NCBI GenBank assembly: GCA_963772805.1
Contig: CAVYYU010000005.1
Coordinates: 248,001-312,000 of the forward strand
Origin: Legionella_A sp963772805
Lineage (GTDB): Bacteria > Pseudomonadota > Gammaproteobacteria > Legionellales > Legionellaceae
Length of the DNA stretch: 64,000 nucleotides
Direction of reading: 5' to 3'
Shown: piece by piece, positions 8,970 through 19,658 of the stretch
How the letters are laid out: each line of letters begins with the position of its first letter
Position numbering within the stretch: the first letter of the stretch is position 1
Notes under the pieces: model-generated
Told to the model about the DNA's origin: nothing
The model's input: the letters and a program-made list of their open reading frames with translations, nothing else
Database searches by the model: none
Translations under genes and position numbers: made by a program

Positions 8970-10727
8970 TCATTTTTTACCAGCTAGCGTTTTATGTAAA
9001 GCCGAAACAAACGTTTCTACCGATGCTTCACCAATCACTCGCAAAGTATCTAATTCACTACCTTTTGCATTGATAAACAGGAACGTTGGCGGGGCTACGA
9101 CGTTAAAACGACGCAATAAAGCTTTGGTGGCGGCGTTGTTAGCAGTGAGATCGACTTTCACCACCACGAAATCATTAAGCGCGCTTTTCACCTGTGGATC
9201 TTTCAACACGGTAGCGGCGATTACTTTACAGGACGTGCACCAGTCGGCATAAAAATCAATCATGACCGGTTTTCCGTTCGCATTGCCAATCGCGCGCTCC
9301 AACTCCCCGACCGTTTTAACCACATCAAGACTTGATGTGGTGCTGATATTTGTATTGTTTAAGGGCGCCATGGGTTGCAGGGGATTGGTATTGCCGCGGC
9401 TGGAACCAATCAGAATCAGTAAACCATAAAGTAAAAATATAAGTCCTAAGCCTTGGAAAAATTTTTCAGAATTGGTAGTCGCTTTGGCTAATCCGCCTAA
9501 GTATATGCCAATGAAGACCAGCATGCTTCCCCAAAGCGCCATGATGAGTGCCGCGGGCAATATGCGTTCCAGTAAATAAATTGCAACGGCGAGCAGCATG
9601 ACGCCAAAAAAACGTTTAACTGCATTCATCCAATGACCTGCTTTAGGCAGCAATTTACCTGCGGATGTGCCAATCAATAAGAGGGGAGTGCCCATACCTA
9701 ACCCTAAAAAAAACAGCGCCAGACTACCCATGACAACATTACCGCTGCTCGCAATATAGCCTAGTGCGCCAAGCAGTGGGGCGGTGACACAGGGAGATAA
9801 GATTAAGGTTGATAAGCAACCCATGAGGGCGGCTCCTAAATAATGCCCGCCTTCGTGGCTGCGCGTCACGCTAGCCAATTTATTTTGCCAGGATAGTGGT
9901 AAACGTAACTCATAAAAATTAAACATCGACAGGGCTAGAAGGACAAAAATGAGACTGAATAAGCCGATAGCCCAGGGTGACTGCATAATGATTTGCAGAT
10001 TGCTGCCCAATACAGCGACGATGGCACCCACAATGGCATAGGTGAATGACATGCTGAGCACGTAACTAAGCGATACGAAAAATGCCTTGCGTGTCGATAA
10101 ATTTTTACCATGGCCGACAATAATTCCTGAAAGCACTGGCACCATGGGCAACACACAGGGCGTAAATGCCAACAACACTCCAAAGCCAAAAAAACTCAAC
10201 ATGATCAAAATCCAGTTGTTACTGGAGAACAGGTGGTCGAATTTATTCTTCGGTGCATTGTCAGGGGCGGCTTGGTCGTTAACTTCAAGGTTCACTTGAG
10301 AGAGCGATAACGTTTTATCAATGGTTAACTTAATCGCTAGGGTTTGTGGCGGGTAACAAAACCCATCATCAGAACAACCTTGAAAATGAACATCCAGCAG
10401 TCCTTCGCCTGCCTGTTCACCGAGAATTGCTACCGGTAGCGTTAACCTATCGTGGTACACGGGGTATTGTTGTCCTTGCGCATCCGTTTTATTGATGGCC
10501 TTGGGAAAACGAATAGCACCTACATGGAAATTACTGTCGGTGTGTTCAGATAATTTGATGCGTTGTTGATATAAAAAATAACCCGGTTTAATCGTCCAGT
10601 TAAGCGTCAGTGTGTTGGGATCCAATTGTTTGGCGCTAAGTTGAAAAACGTCTTCTGCCGGCGGGGGGCTGCTAAATCCAATAAATGGAATGAACACCAG
10701 TACTGCAAACAAAAAACATTTTTTCAT
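8970..10727 (-). CDS. dsbD: DsbD, thiol:disulfide interchange protein
   Basis: DsbD carries electrons from cytoplasmic thioredoxin across the inner membrane to periplasmic DsbC/DsbG and cytochrome-c maturation proteins. The three expected parts are present in 585 residues. A signal peptide (MKKCFLFAVLVFIPFIGF) leads the periplasmic alpha domain, which has its cysteine pair in GCSDDGFCYPP. An eight-helix membrane domain has paired cysteines in LLAFTPCVLPMVPVLSG and LILSPCVTAPLLGALGYI. The C-terminal thioredoxin-like gamma domain carries FYADWCTSCKVI. The start at 10727 was preferred because it gives a normal signal peptide; an in-frame ATG eight codons upstream is possible. Divergent from groES. 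Confidence 0.95.
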   Translation of the reverse strand: MKKCFLFAVLVFIPFIGFSSPPPAEDVFQLSAKQLDPNTLTLNWTIKPGYFLYQQRIKLSEHTDSNFHVGAIRFPKAINKTDAQGQQYPVYHDRLTLPVAILGEQAGEGLLDVHFQGCSDDGFCYPPQTLAIKLTIDKTLSLSQVNLEVNDQAAPDNAPKNKFDHLFSSNNWILIMLSFFGFGVLLAFTPCVLPMVPVLSGIIVGHGKNLSTRKAFFVSLSYVLSMSFTYAIVGAIVAVLGSNLQIIMQSPWAIGLFSLIFVLLALSMFNFYELRLPLSWQNKLASVTRSHEGGHYLGAALMGCLSTLILSPCVTAPLLGALGYIASSGNVVMGSLALFFLGLGMGTPLLLIGTSAGKLLPKAGHWMNAVKRFFGVMLLAVAIYLLERILPAALIMALWGSMLVFIGIYLGGLAKATTNSEKFFQGLGLIFLLYGLLILIGSSRGNTNPLQPMAPLNNTNISTTSSLDVVKTVGELERAIGNANGKPVMIDFYADWCTSCKVIAATVLKDPQVKSALNDFVVVKVDLTANNAATKALLRRFNVVAPPTFLFINAKGSELDTLRVIGEASVETFVSALHKTLAGKK

Positions 10728-10806
10728 TACAAACCCATGGAAATTAGTCATTTATTGACCATTGTAAATCGAAGCACCAAAAAAAACATAATTTTTTTCA
10801 ATTTTA

Positions 10807-10836
10807 CCCTTGAAAGAAGTTTTTATGGCCCCATAT
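10807..10836 (+). promoter_or_regulatory. Sigma-32 (heat shock) promoter of groESL
   Basis: CCCTTGAAA at 10807-10815 (-35) and CCCCATAT at 10829-10836 (-10) are separated by 13 bases. This is essentially the known RpoH consensus (CTTGAAA, 13-15 bases, CCCCATnT). It lies about 80 bp before the groES start, consistent with heat-shock control of the chaperonin operon. No CIRCE hairpin (TTAGCACTC...GAGTGCTAA) was seen, so HrcA control is not indicated. Confidence 0.88.
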
Positions 10837-10915
10837 GGCTTTCATCAGTGTTGATCATGCAGTGGTGAGTCAGCATTAACCCTAAGGTAAACATTAAAAC
10901 CAGGAGAAAAAAACA

Positions 10916-11206
10916 ATGAAAATTCGTCCGTTACACGATCGTGTTGTGGTTCGTCGTCTTCCCGAAGAGCTAAAGTCAGCTGGTGGTATCGTCATTCCAG
11001 ATAGCGCTGCCGAAAAACCAATGCAAGGCGAAATCATCGCTATTGGTGCTGGTAAAGTATTGGACAATGGTGATGTGCGTGCTTTGGCTGTTAAAGTAGG
11101 TGATACCATCCTGTTTGGCAAATATTCCGGTACAGAAGTTAAGATTAATGGTCAAGAATTGGTTGTGATGCGCGAAGATGACATCATGGGCGTTGTTGAA
11201 AAATAA
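10916..11206 (+). CDS. groES: GroES co-chaperonin (HtpA)
   Basis: GroES is the 10-kDa lid of the GroEL folding chamber. The protein has 96 residues and begins MKIRPLHDRVVVRR, with the mobile-loop region EELKSAGGIVIPDSAAEKP and the terminal VMREDDIMGVVE. AGGAG lies seven bases before the ATG. It is the first gene of the heat-shock operon, 26 bp ahead of groEL, with the sigma-32 promoter upstream. Confidence 0.98.
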   Translation: MKIRPLHDRVVVRRLPEELKSAGGIVIPDSAAEKPMQGEIIAIGAGKVLDNGDVRALAVKVGDTILFGKYSGTEVKINGQELVVMREDDIMGVVEK

Positions 11207-11232
11207 TTAGATAGAATTAGGAGATAACTACA

Positions 11233-12885
<1,653 letters not shown>

Positions 12886-12907
12886 TCCTTTGCTCCATCT
12901 GTTCTAC

Positions 12908-12935
12908 AAAAAACCCGCCTCATGGCGGGTTTTTT
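12908..12935 (+). terminator. Rho-independent terminator of groESL
   Basis: AAAAAACCCGCC, loop TCAT, GGCGGGTTTTTT: a perfect 12-bp stem ending in a T-run, 22 bp after the groEL stop. The A-run on the other side would also let it act for the converging kdoO transcript. Confidence 0.95.
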
Positions 12936-12992
12936 ATTGGCATTTTGGACCTGGCAAAATAACTTACGCTTTTAACGTTTTACTCTGTTGGT

Positions 12993-13880
12993 TTATACCA
13001 ACGCCCTGGACTTCTTCCTTTCCCATTGTCGCAGTGGAGAAAGAGCGGGTTCTGCCATAGCATCTGCTGGCAAATAAAACGTCTGTTCCAGTAAATACTG
13101 CCCGCTCAATGCGGCGTGGGATACGTGATCGGTGAAAACTAGCCAGGTACTATTCGGTGGAAACTCTATGCGTTGTTTATCCAGCGTTTGTTGGTAGTGA
13201 TCATCTAATTTCATGCGGTCATGCAAGTGGAGCATGTAATGGTCATAGGGTGAGCGCAAGGTCTTTGTGGCTTTAACCAGTTTTAATAATTTGGCACGGG
13301 TGCGGTTATAGGGAGGAATTCGCGGTGCAAATTTTTCCATCACCTCAGCAAAGGGTTCGCCGACATGCCATACACGCGGTTCACCGTAGGGGTTTACATT
13401 GCAAAATACACGCAAAATTCGCCAACCATTCACCGGCGTTGCTGGGAATGAGTCTACATGTAGGCGGGTATCATCTTTGCGTTTTGAACTTTTTCTGTTT
13501 TTAATTTCTGCAGGTCGGTAACTGGTTCTACCCCAGTGGACAGCTGCACTATAGTGCGGCAAAAGCGCATCAAGAAGTTGCTTTGCATATTCAGCAAAAC
13601 GGTGCATAAACTGGTGCATGACTACTGGTAAGTTGTGTGGTTGGTTGAGGGCAGTGAAGCCAGAAAGCCGTTGACGGCAATAATCATAACTGACGTTTTT
13701 ATGCATGCCATCTAGAATCGATTCGGTCAAAAGGATTTGATCCTCAGGCTCAAATTTAAATGAATAATTCGGCAGATAAATAACGCACCCCGATTCCAGT
13801 GAAGCTAATGCATGCTGTTTATCGACATCTTGAAGTGTACGCAAACTGTCAGTATCGATTGTATACAACGGTTCGGCCAT
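12993..13880 (-). CDS. kdoO: Kdo hydroxylase (KdoO-like Fe(II)/2-oxoglutarate dioxygenase)
   Basis: Enzymes of this family hydroxylate Kdo to Ko in the LPS inner core, using Fe(II), oxygen and 2-oxoglutarate. The protein has 295 residues. The facial triad is visible as HVDSF (His, Asp) in the middle and the distal His in VFTDHVSHAALSGQ, followed by a basic/acidic LLEQTFYLP strand. The regions VHWGRTSYRPAEIKNRKSS and LRVFCNVNPYGEPRVW resemble the Burkholderia/Yersinia KdoO proteins. The start at 13880 (MAEPLYTIDTDSL) was chosen because GAGAG lies in front of it; a longer in-frame version to 14003 adds 41 unlike residues. The gene converges on groEL. Assignment is from remembered family features. 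Confidence 0.75.
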   Translation of the reverse strand: MAEPLYTIDTDSLRTLQDVDKQHALASLESGCVIYLPNYSFKFEPEDQILLTESILDGMHKNVSYDYCRQRLSGFTALNQPHNLPVVMHQFMHRFAEYAKQLLDALLPHYSAAVHWGRTSYRPAEIKNRKSSKRKDDTRLHVDSFPATPVNGWRILRVFCNVNPYGEPRVWHVGEPFAEVMEKFAPRIPPYNRTRAKLLKLVKATKTLRSPYDHYMLHLHDRMKLDDHYQQTLDKQRIEFPPNSTWLVFTDHVSHAALSGQYLLEQTFYLPADAMAEPALSPLRQWERKKSRALV

Positions 13881-14104
13881 GATTCTCTCGCTTACGTTAA
13901 AAAAACCATCCGATTCTATCAAATTATCATATGAAAGAGAAAACAGGTTTTGAAGTATTGTGACGTGAATCCCAGGCATCGCTTGGTTCGCGGATTCATT
14001 CAACTAAGCTAGGAGTATTACCAGGGGGTAAATTTATGAAGGTAACTATACGGTCTTTTATTTTGTATGCTATAAATTAATATGAACATTACGCATGAGG
14101 CACT

Positions 14105-15184
14105 ATGATCAAATTAGGAGTGTGGTTACTAATCTTGTTAATCCTGACTGGCTGCTCCTCAGACAAACCAAAAGCGGGAGAGTCTGTTCGACCCGTTAAA
14201 GCCATTACTATTCAGTCTTCACCGGTAACGACCGAGTATTCCTATGCGGGCATAGTGACTGCGCGTGATGAAATTCCAATGTCTTTTCAGGTGACGGGAA
14301 AGCTTGCTTCGCGTTTGGTTGATGTGGGCGACAAGGTAAAAAAGGGGCAACTGCTAGCTACGTTGGATGCAAATGATCTGAATATACAGTTAGAGATTAA
14401 AGAGCAGAAGCTGATTGCGGCAAAAAGTAATCTGGAATTTGCTGATTCTGAGTTGAAACGTTATTCCCCCTTGTTGAAAAAAGGATATGTAACGCCCAGT
14501 CAAGTGAATCAGCTCAAGAGTAAATATGATTCAGCGCTTGCAGACTGGAATAATGCCAATAAGGATTTGGTAGCGGCACAACGGCAGTTGTCTTATACCA
14601 ATTTATACAGCCAAATTGATGGCATCGTAGTTGACACATCAGCATCAACAGGAGAAGTGTTAGAGGCAGGCAAGCCTGTGTTAAAAATTGCTACTTCTGA
14701 TGAGAAAGAAATTACCATTAACGTTCCTGAACAAAGGGTTCAGCAATGGAAAAAATCACCGGGAGTCATTGAAGTTGCACTTTGGGCTAACTCGGAAAAA
14801 AAATATAAGGTACACGTCCGTGAAATTTCATCTGATACGGATCCTGTGACGCGAACGTTTACCGTGAAACTCGGTGTGGTAGATCCGGGTACGGATATGT
14901 TACTCGGCATGACTGCCAATGTGAAATTACGCTTTGTTAATCAATCTCCTAAAGTTAGCATCCCTATAACTTCCTTGTTTTATCAAGAAAAGACCCCTCA
15001 GGTCTGGGTCATTGACCCGCATAAACTAACGGTGAAGGCGACGGCTGTTATGTTAGGTCAATATAGTAAGAATAACACGGTACTTGTTGATAAAGGTTTG
15101 CATGATGGGGAAATGATCGTAACTGCGGGTGCTCATAATTTGTTTCCTGGGCAAAAAATATCCCTGTTGGGTACCGATGAATGA
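14105..15184 (+). CDS. RND efflux periplasmic adaptor lipoprotein (MFP family)
   Basis: This adaptor links an RND pump in the inner membrane to an outer-membrane channel. It has 359 residues with a lipoprotein signal (LILLILTGCSS, lipidated Cys at 17). The lipoyl half-motifs VGDKVKKGQLLATLDANDL and LYSQIDGIVVDTSASTGEVL flank an alpha-helical hairpin (residues about 95-150), followed by the beta-barrel and membrane-proximal domains. Its stop overlaps the pump start by four bases (ATGA), so the two are translationally coupled. No TolC-like channel gene lies next to them. TATAAA about 35 bp upstream may be a -10 element. The substrate cannot be told from sequence. Confidence 0.9.
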   Translation: MIKLGVWLLILLILTGCSSDKPKAGESVRPVKAITIQSSPVTTEYSYAGIVTARDEIPMSFQVTGKLASRLVDVGDKVKKGQLLATLDANDLNIQLEIKEQKLIAAKSNLEFADSELKRYSPLLKKGYVTPSQVNQLKSKYDSALADWNNANKDLVAAQRQLSYTNLYSQIDGIVVDTSASTGEVLEAGKPVLKIATSDEKEITINVPEQRVQQWKKSPGVIEVALWANSEKKYKVHVREISSDTDPVTRTFTVKLGVVDPGTDMLLGMTANVKLRFVNQSPKVSIPITSLFYQEKTPQVWVIDPHKLTVKATAVMLGQYSKNNTVLVDKGLHDGEMIVTAGAHNLFPGQKISLLGTDE

Positions 15185-18100
15185 AAACCTCCTGGAACTT
15201 ATCTGCCTGGGCAATAGAGAATCAACCGCTGGTACGTTTTTTAATGATCATGTTTTTATTGGGCGGTTTTTGGGGTTATACACAATTAAGCCAAAAAGAA
15301 GATCCTGATTTTCCTTTTCACGTGATGGTTGTTGGCGCCTTATGGCCGGGAGCTACAGCGAGCGAGGTACAACTCCAGGTCATTGAGCGAATCGAAAAGC
15401 GCTTACAAGATGTTCCTCATCTCGATTATATCGAAAGTACCGCCAGGCCTGGTCAGGCTGCTATTTATGTTCGGCTGAAGCAGGGAACGACGACAGCAGA
15501 TGCGGAAGCATCCTGGTACCAGGTGCGAAAGAAAGTGGGTGATCTCAAGCATGAGCTACCTAGCGATGTTCTCGGACCTATTTTTAATGATGAGTTTGGT
15601 GATGTGTTTGGAATGATATATGCAATTACTGGAGATGGTTATAGCTTTGCAGAGCTAAAGACGTATGCGGATTCAATTCGTCAGCAATTATTGGCGATTC
15701 CCAATGTAGCTAAGATAAATATTATTGGGCAGCAGGATCAGAAGATATATATTGAGTTTTCGCACATGAAAATTGCAACCCTGGGTCTTGATCCGCAGTC
15801 AATGATTGATACAATTCAGGATCAAAATGCCTTGGAGTCTGCAGGGATTTTGCGTACAGGGGATAATGAAATTATTCTGCGGCCCAGTGGTAATTTTGAT
15901 TCACTGCAGAGCATTAGTAATCTTAATATACATGCTGCTAAAGGTGATTTTCGCTTAGGCGACATAGCAACCATCTATCGAGGTTATGAGGATCCACCTA
16001 CCTATAAAATGCGTTATCAGGGAAAGGAGTCCCTTGGTCTTGCTATTTCTATGAATCGTTCTGGTAATATTGTTGATCTAGGAAATGTTCTCAAAGACGC
16101 GATAAAAAATATTCAGGCCGAGTTGCCTGTTGGTGTTGAAATACATCAAATTGTCAATCAGCCGGTAGTCGTTAAATCGTCTATACATTTATTTGTGCGC
16201 TCGCTTTTTGAGGCAGTAATGATCATCATGGTGGTCAGTGTTTTAAGCTTAGGCTTTAGAGCAGGTAGTGTTGTTGCCATGTCGATTCCGCTGGTGATGG
16301 CGATAACTTTTTTAGTCATGATGTTTTTAAATTTGGATCTTCAGCGTATTTCACTGGGTGCCATGATCATTGCTCTGGGTCTTTTGGTAGATGATGCAAT
16401 GATTACCGTTGAAATGATGATGCGAAAATTGGAGGAAGGTCTCGATAAATTTAAGGCTGTAACGTTTGCTTATACAGCGACCGCATTTCCAATGCTGACC
16501 GGCACCTTGATTACAATTGCAGGATTTATGCCTATTGGATTGGCCAAATCGGACGCCGGTACGTTTACCTTTAGTTTATTTGCGGTGGTTGCCATTTCGT
16601 TAATTGCCTCCTGGTTTGTAGCGGTGATCTTTGCACCCTATATTGGCTATCATGTTCTCAAGGCGCCTATTCATCATGAGACCCATAAACCTGGCCGTAT
16701 CTTGGTATATGTTCGTTCGCTTGTGGAAAAATGTGTGGAACGACGTAACTTGGTGATTACATTGACTGTGGCGATGTTTTTGCTTTCAATATTTGGTTTT
16801 GGTTATGTGCAGCGCCAGTTTTTTCCTTTTTCTGAGCGTCCTGAACTGGTGGTCAGCATGACGTTGCCAGAAGGAACACCTTTTGTAGCAACAGAACGGG
16901 TTGTTAAGCGGTTTGAATCCCTTATTGCCAATAATCCTGATATTGAGTATTACACCAGCTACGTTGGTGGTTACACCCCTCGTTTTTATCTGGCCCTCTC
17001 TATCTTGGAAAACAGCAGTAATTTTGGACAAGTTGTCGTTCTGACAAAAGGTGGTGAGGCACGCGAGCGTGCAGTTGCTGCATTTAGGACATTGTTGGCA
17101 GAGCATTTTCCAAATGTTCAATCTCAGGTTTCTTACTTGCAAAATGGACCTCCTGTGGTCTATCCATTGCAATTTAGGGTGAGTGGCAAAAATCCAAACA
17201 CAGTTTATAAGATTGCGGCTGAAGTTGAAGACGTTATGCGCAAGAATCCTTATGCTATCAATACGCATATCAACTGGCAAAAAAGAGTTGATACGCTTTT
17301 AACGATAGACTCTGATAAGAGTCGACAAATGGGTATTTCAGGTCAGAAACTGGCTGAAAATTTACAGGCGGTGCTCTCAGGTCTTGAGATAACTAAATTC
17401 CGTGAAAAAAATGAGTTGATTGGGGTTGATATCAGGGGGCTACCACAAGAACGGGCTAATTTGAGTACGCTTAAGGATATTAATGTCTACACCAGGAGTC
17501 AAAGGTTTGTGCCATTGGATCAAATCGTACAAATTACGCCAGGGGTTGAGGAAGGTGTTATTCGCATGAAGAATGGACTGCCTTCGATCGTGGTCAGTGC
17601 TGATGTTGGCGGTTCGGTACAGGCACTTGATGTTGCGCATGCGATTGACAAGGAATTAATCGCGGTAAAAACGCATTTGCCGCCGGGTTATAAAATTGAT
17701 ACTGAAGGTGTCGCTGAATCAAGTAGTACAGCGGTTCACTCAATCTTCGTTGTTTTGCCAGTGGCTATAGCCGTGATGGCATTGCTGCTCATGTTGCAGC
17801 TTCATAGTTTTCAACGTGTCATTTTGGTTTTTATAACAGCACCTCTGGGACTTATAGGTATAACGATAACGCTGCTGCTTTTTAATCTGCCATTTGGGTT
17901 CGTCGCGATGTTAGGCGTTATCTCGCTTTCGGGCATGATAATGCGAAACACTGTTATTTTGATTGATCAAATTGAAGTTCATATCGCTGATGGCATGGAG
18001 GCGCGCACGGCAATCATCCAGGCAACAATAGAGCGTTTCCGTCCTATAGTGCTCACTGCAGGTACCGCGATTCTGGCGATGATTCCTTTGTTAGAAAGCC

Positions 18101-18207
18101 TTTTCTGGGCGCCAATGGCCGCCGCTATAATGGGGGGGTTGATCGCAGGAACCGCATTAACCATTTTATTTTTTCCAGCGCTTTATGCATCATGGAAACG
18201 GGTGTGA
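15181..18207 (+). CDS. RND efflux pump, AcrB/MexB-type permease
   Basis: This is a proton-driven inner-membrane pump of 1008 residues with the standard 12 helices and two large periplasmic loops. The proton-relay aspartates are in LGLLVDDAMITVEMM (helix 4). The first loop has the usual PDFPFHVMVVGALWPGATAS opening, and the C-terminal half has GMIMRNTVILIDQIE, with Arg where AcrB has the helix-10 Lys. Helices near the end (AAAIMGGLIAGTALTILFFPALYA) are typical. It is coupled to the adaptor gene upstream. The divergent loops suggest a subfamily outside classical AcrB, but the substrate is unknown. Confidence 0.93.
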   Translation: MKTSWNLSAWAIENQPLVRFLMIMFLLGGFWGYTQLSQKEDPDFPFHVMVVGALWPGATASEVQLQVIERIEKRLQDVPHLDYIESTARPGQAAIYVRLKQGTTTADAEASWYQVRKKVGDLKHELPSDVLGPIFNDEFGDVFGMIYAITGDGYSFAELKTYADSIRQQLLAIPNVAKINIIGQQDQKIYIEFSHMKIATLGLDPQSMIDTIQDQNALESAGILRTGDNEIILRPSGNFDSLQSISNLNIHAAKGDFRLGDIATIYRGYEDPPTYKMRYQGKESLGLAISMNRSGNIVDLGNVLKDAIKNIQAELPVGVEIHQIVNQPVVVKSSIHLFVRSLFEAVMIIMVVSVLSLGFRAGSVVAMSIPLVMAITFLVMMFLNLDLQRISLGAMIIALGLLVDDAMITVEMMMRKLEEGLDKFKAVTFAYTATAFPMLTGTLITIAGFMPIGLAKSDAGTFTFSLFAVVAISLIASWFVAVIFAPYIGYHVLKAPIHHETHKPGRILVYVRSLVEKCVERRNLVITLTVAMFLLSIFGFGYVQRQFFPFSERPELVVSMTLPEGTPFVATERVVKRFESLIANNPDIEYYTSYVGGYTPRFYLALSILENSSNFGQVVVLTKGGEARERAVAAFRTLLAEHFPNVQSQVSYLQNGPPVVYPLQFRVSGKNPNTVYKIAAEVEDVMRKNPYAINTHINWQKRVDTLLTIDSDKSRQMGISGQKLAENLQAVLSGLEITKFREKNELIGVDIRGLPQERANLSTLKDINVYTRSQRFVPLDQIVQITPGVEEGVIRMKNGLPSIVVSADVGGSVQALDVAHAIDKELIAVKTHLPPGYKIDTEGVAESSSTAVHSIFVVLPVAIAVMALLLMLQLHSFQRVILVFITAPLGLIGITITLLLFNLPFGFVAMLGVISLSGMIMRNTVILIDQIEVHIADGMEARTAIIQATIERFRPIVLTAGTAILAMIPLLESLFWAPMAAAIMGGLIAGTALTILFFPALYASWKRV

Positions 18208-18317
18208 TTTGAGTTAATGCTAAGAAAAAATTTGGATTCGTTTTGAATCGCCTACATTTTTCAACTACGCTTAGTAACAGGGGTATTTGGCTGTACAATT
18301 AATAAATGGAGCTTATT

Positions 18318-18758
18318 ATGAATGATTTAGTCAGCAAGTTATCGATAATATTGGCAGATACTTATGCGTTATATCTCAAAACACAAAATTACCATTGGCA
18401 TGTGAAGGGGCCGCAGTTTCGGTCGTTGCATGAACTCTTCGACATGCAATATCACGAACTTGCAGATGCAGTGGATCAAGTCGCTGAGCGTATTTTGATC
18501 AAAGGCCATAACGCGCCTGCCACGTTCAAGGCATTTGAAGGCATGAAAACTATTAAAGACGGCACGTCAAACTCAAGTGCAAATGAAATGGTCACTGAAC
18601 TTGCTAAGGATCATGGCACTCTGGTGAAAGATCTAAACGCCGCCATGGTCATGGCACAAAAAGCGAATGACGAAGGTACGGTTAATCTGTTGGCAAATCG
18701 TATCGAAGCTCATGAGAAGGCGCGATGGATGCTAAGCTCGTCCCAAGATAATGCTTGA
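18318..18758 (+). CDS. dps: Dps-family ferritin-like DNA-protection protein
   Basis: Dps proteins form a dodecameric shell that oxidises and stores iron and protects DNA during starvation and peroxide stress. The protein has 146 residues with the intersubunit ferroxidase site in QNYHWHVKGPQFRSLHELFD and QYHELADAVDQVAERI. The start at 18318 was chosen because GGAGC precedes it; an ATG 12 bases earlier lacks a ribosome site. TACAAT at about 18293-18298 may be the -10 of its own promoter. The N-terminus has no long basic tail, so direct DNA binding is uncertain. Confidence 0.9.
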   Translation: MNDLVSKLSIILADTYALYLKTQNYHWHVKGPQFRSLHELFDMQYHELADAVDQVAERILIKGHNAPATFKAFEGMKTIKDGTSNSSANEMVTELAKDHGTLVKDLNAAMVMAQKANDEGTVNLLANRIEAHEKARWMLSSSQDNA

Positions 18759-18871
18759 TTTTGTAACCATTCAACCGGCACCCAAATCTGACTTTTACTG
18801 GGGTTAGAACGTTGTGATGAATGGCTACTAATTTCATTTTTTAATCTTCACGGTCGATGCCATGGATTCGC

Positions 18872-18900
18872 CAGAGCCAAAACATGAGCGCGCTACAAAG
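18872..18900 (+). repeat. 29-bp dispersed repeat, copy 1
   Basis: Matches 25310-25338 at 26 of 29 bases in the same orientation. The partner copy lies just before an ISAs1-type transposase fragment. The two copies bracket the accessory island of four orphan genes. Confidence 0.75.
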
Positions 18901-18940
18901 AGGCTTGTAGGGTGGGTAAAGCTCAGGGCAAACGCATGAG

Positions 18941-18974
18941 TGCACAAAAAATAACATTTAACATTTTTTGTGCA
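18941..18974. repeat. Small perfect hairpin
   Basis: TGCACAAAAAAT pairs with ATTTTTTGTGCA across ten bases (AACATTTAAC). It could serve as a weak terminator for either flanking gene; there is no clear G+C stem. Confidence 0.55.
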
Positions 18975-19061
18975 TAATCAGGCTGTAATGTTCCTATGAA
19001 TCGTTTGGCCTTTATTCCTTTTTTGCATGACTTTTTATTACGCAATGTATTAATGGAAACC

Positions 19062-19658
19062 CTAACGCTTACCACAGTCTCTATACATAAAAGCAGCATG
19101 ATATTCGTCGAATTTTTTTTGCTCTGAGTTGGATGGAGTATTTTTATTAACAGAAAATAGTAATGGACCTTTCTCGCGAATTGTAGTTCGATTATAGTGT
19201 GGCGATCCCATAAGATCTCTCAGTGTACTACTCAATGTTTCACAAGTTTCGAAACGTAATTCTTTTGCTGTTTTATCATTAGTTGATTTACCACAATTTT
19301 TTTCCTTAAATTCGCGATGAATTCCACCCATATATCTACTATAATAGCTCTCGGATGAATAAGCAGATAGCTCAAAAAATGATAACTCGCTAAGCGTTTT
19401 TTTAGATAAATTCCATCCAACAAACATTCGCAACTCATTCCCAAGGCTTTCACAACTTCTTGAAGGTTTCTTTTCAATCGGCTTTACAATGATAGCATTC
19501 GCAGCTGTCACAAGTTTACCGTCGACATATAATTGATTATCATTTTTCTCCACGCGCTTCCCTTTGTCGAGTTGTGCAAGTAATTTTTTAGTTAGAAAAT
19601 AACTTATTGACCCGGCACCCGCAGTTATCATTAATTTATTAAAGAATTGATTAAACAT
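19062..19658 (-). CDS. Orphan protein with one N-terminal hydrophobic segment, 198 residues
   Basis: I recognise no family. The N-terminus MFNQFFNKLMITAGAGSISY is short, basic-amphipathic then hydrophobic, and could be a membrane anchor or an uncleaved targeting sequence. The rest (residues about 65-198) is soluble and contains five cysteines (CES, NCGK, FETCETL, RDCGK), three of them spaced through the C-terminal half. GGAGC lies before the ATG. It is followed in the same direction, 400 bp upstream, by the FtsH-like gene, and its N-terminus has the same general build as that gene and the orphan at 22911. The gene is AT-rich compared with the housekeeping genes of the window, which suggests acquired DNA. 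Confidence 0.6.
   Translation of the reverse strand: MFNQFFNKLMITAGAGSISYFLTKKLLAQLDKGKRVEKNDNQLYVDGKLVTAANAIIVKPIEKKPSRSCESLGNELRMFVGWNLSKKTLSELSFFELSAYSSESYYSRYMGGIHREFKEKNCGKSTNDKTAKELRFETCETLSSTLRDLMGSPHYNRTTIREKGPLLFSVNKNTPSNSEQKKFDEYHAAFMYRDCGKR

Larger units (their letters stand above)
18759..19061. other. Intergenic stretch with insertion-sequence debris
   Basis: There is no convincing gene. Bases 18872-18900 (CAGAGCCAAAACATGAG...CTACAAAG) recur with three changes at 25310-25338, next to an ISAs1-type transposase remnant, so this is probably a scrap of the same element. Bases 18941-18952 and 18963-18974 (TGCACAAAAAAT and its complement) form a 12-bp stem around ten bases. Confidence 0.6.

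Noticed and set aside
10752..10915. CIRCE/HrcA operator before groES
   Set aside because: No TTAGCACTC...GAGTGCTAA inverted repeat is present.
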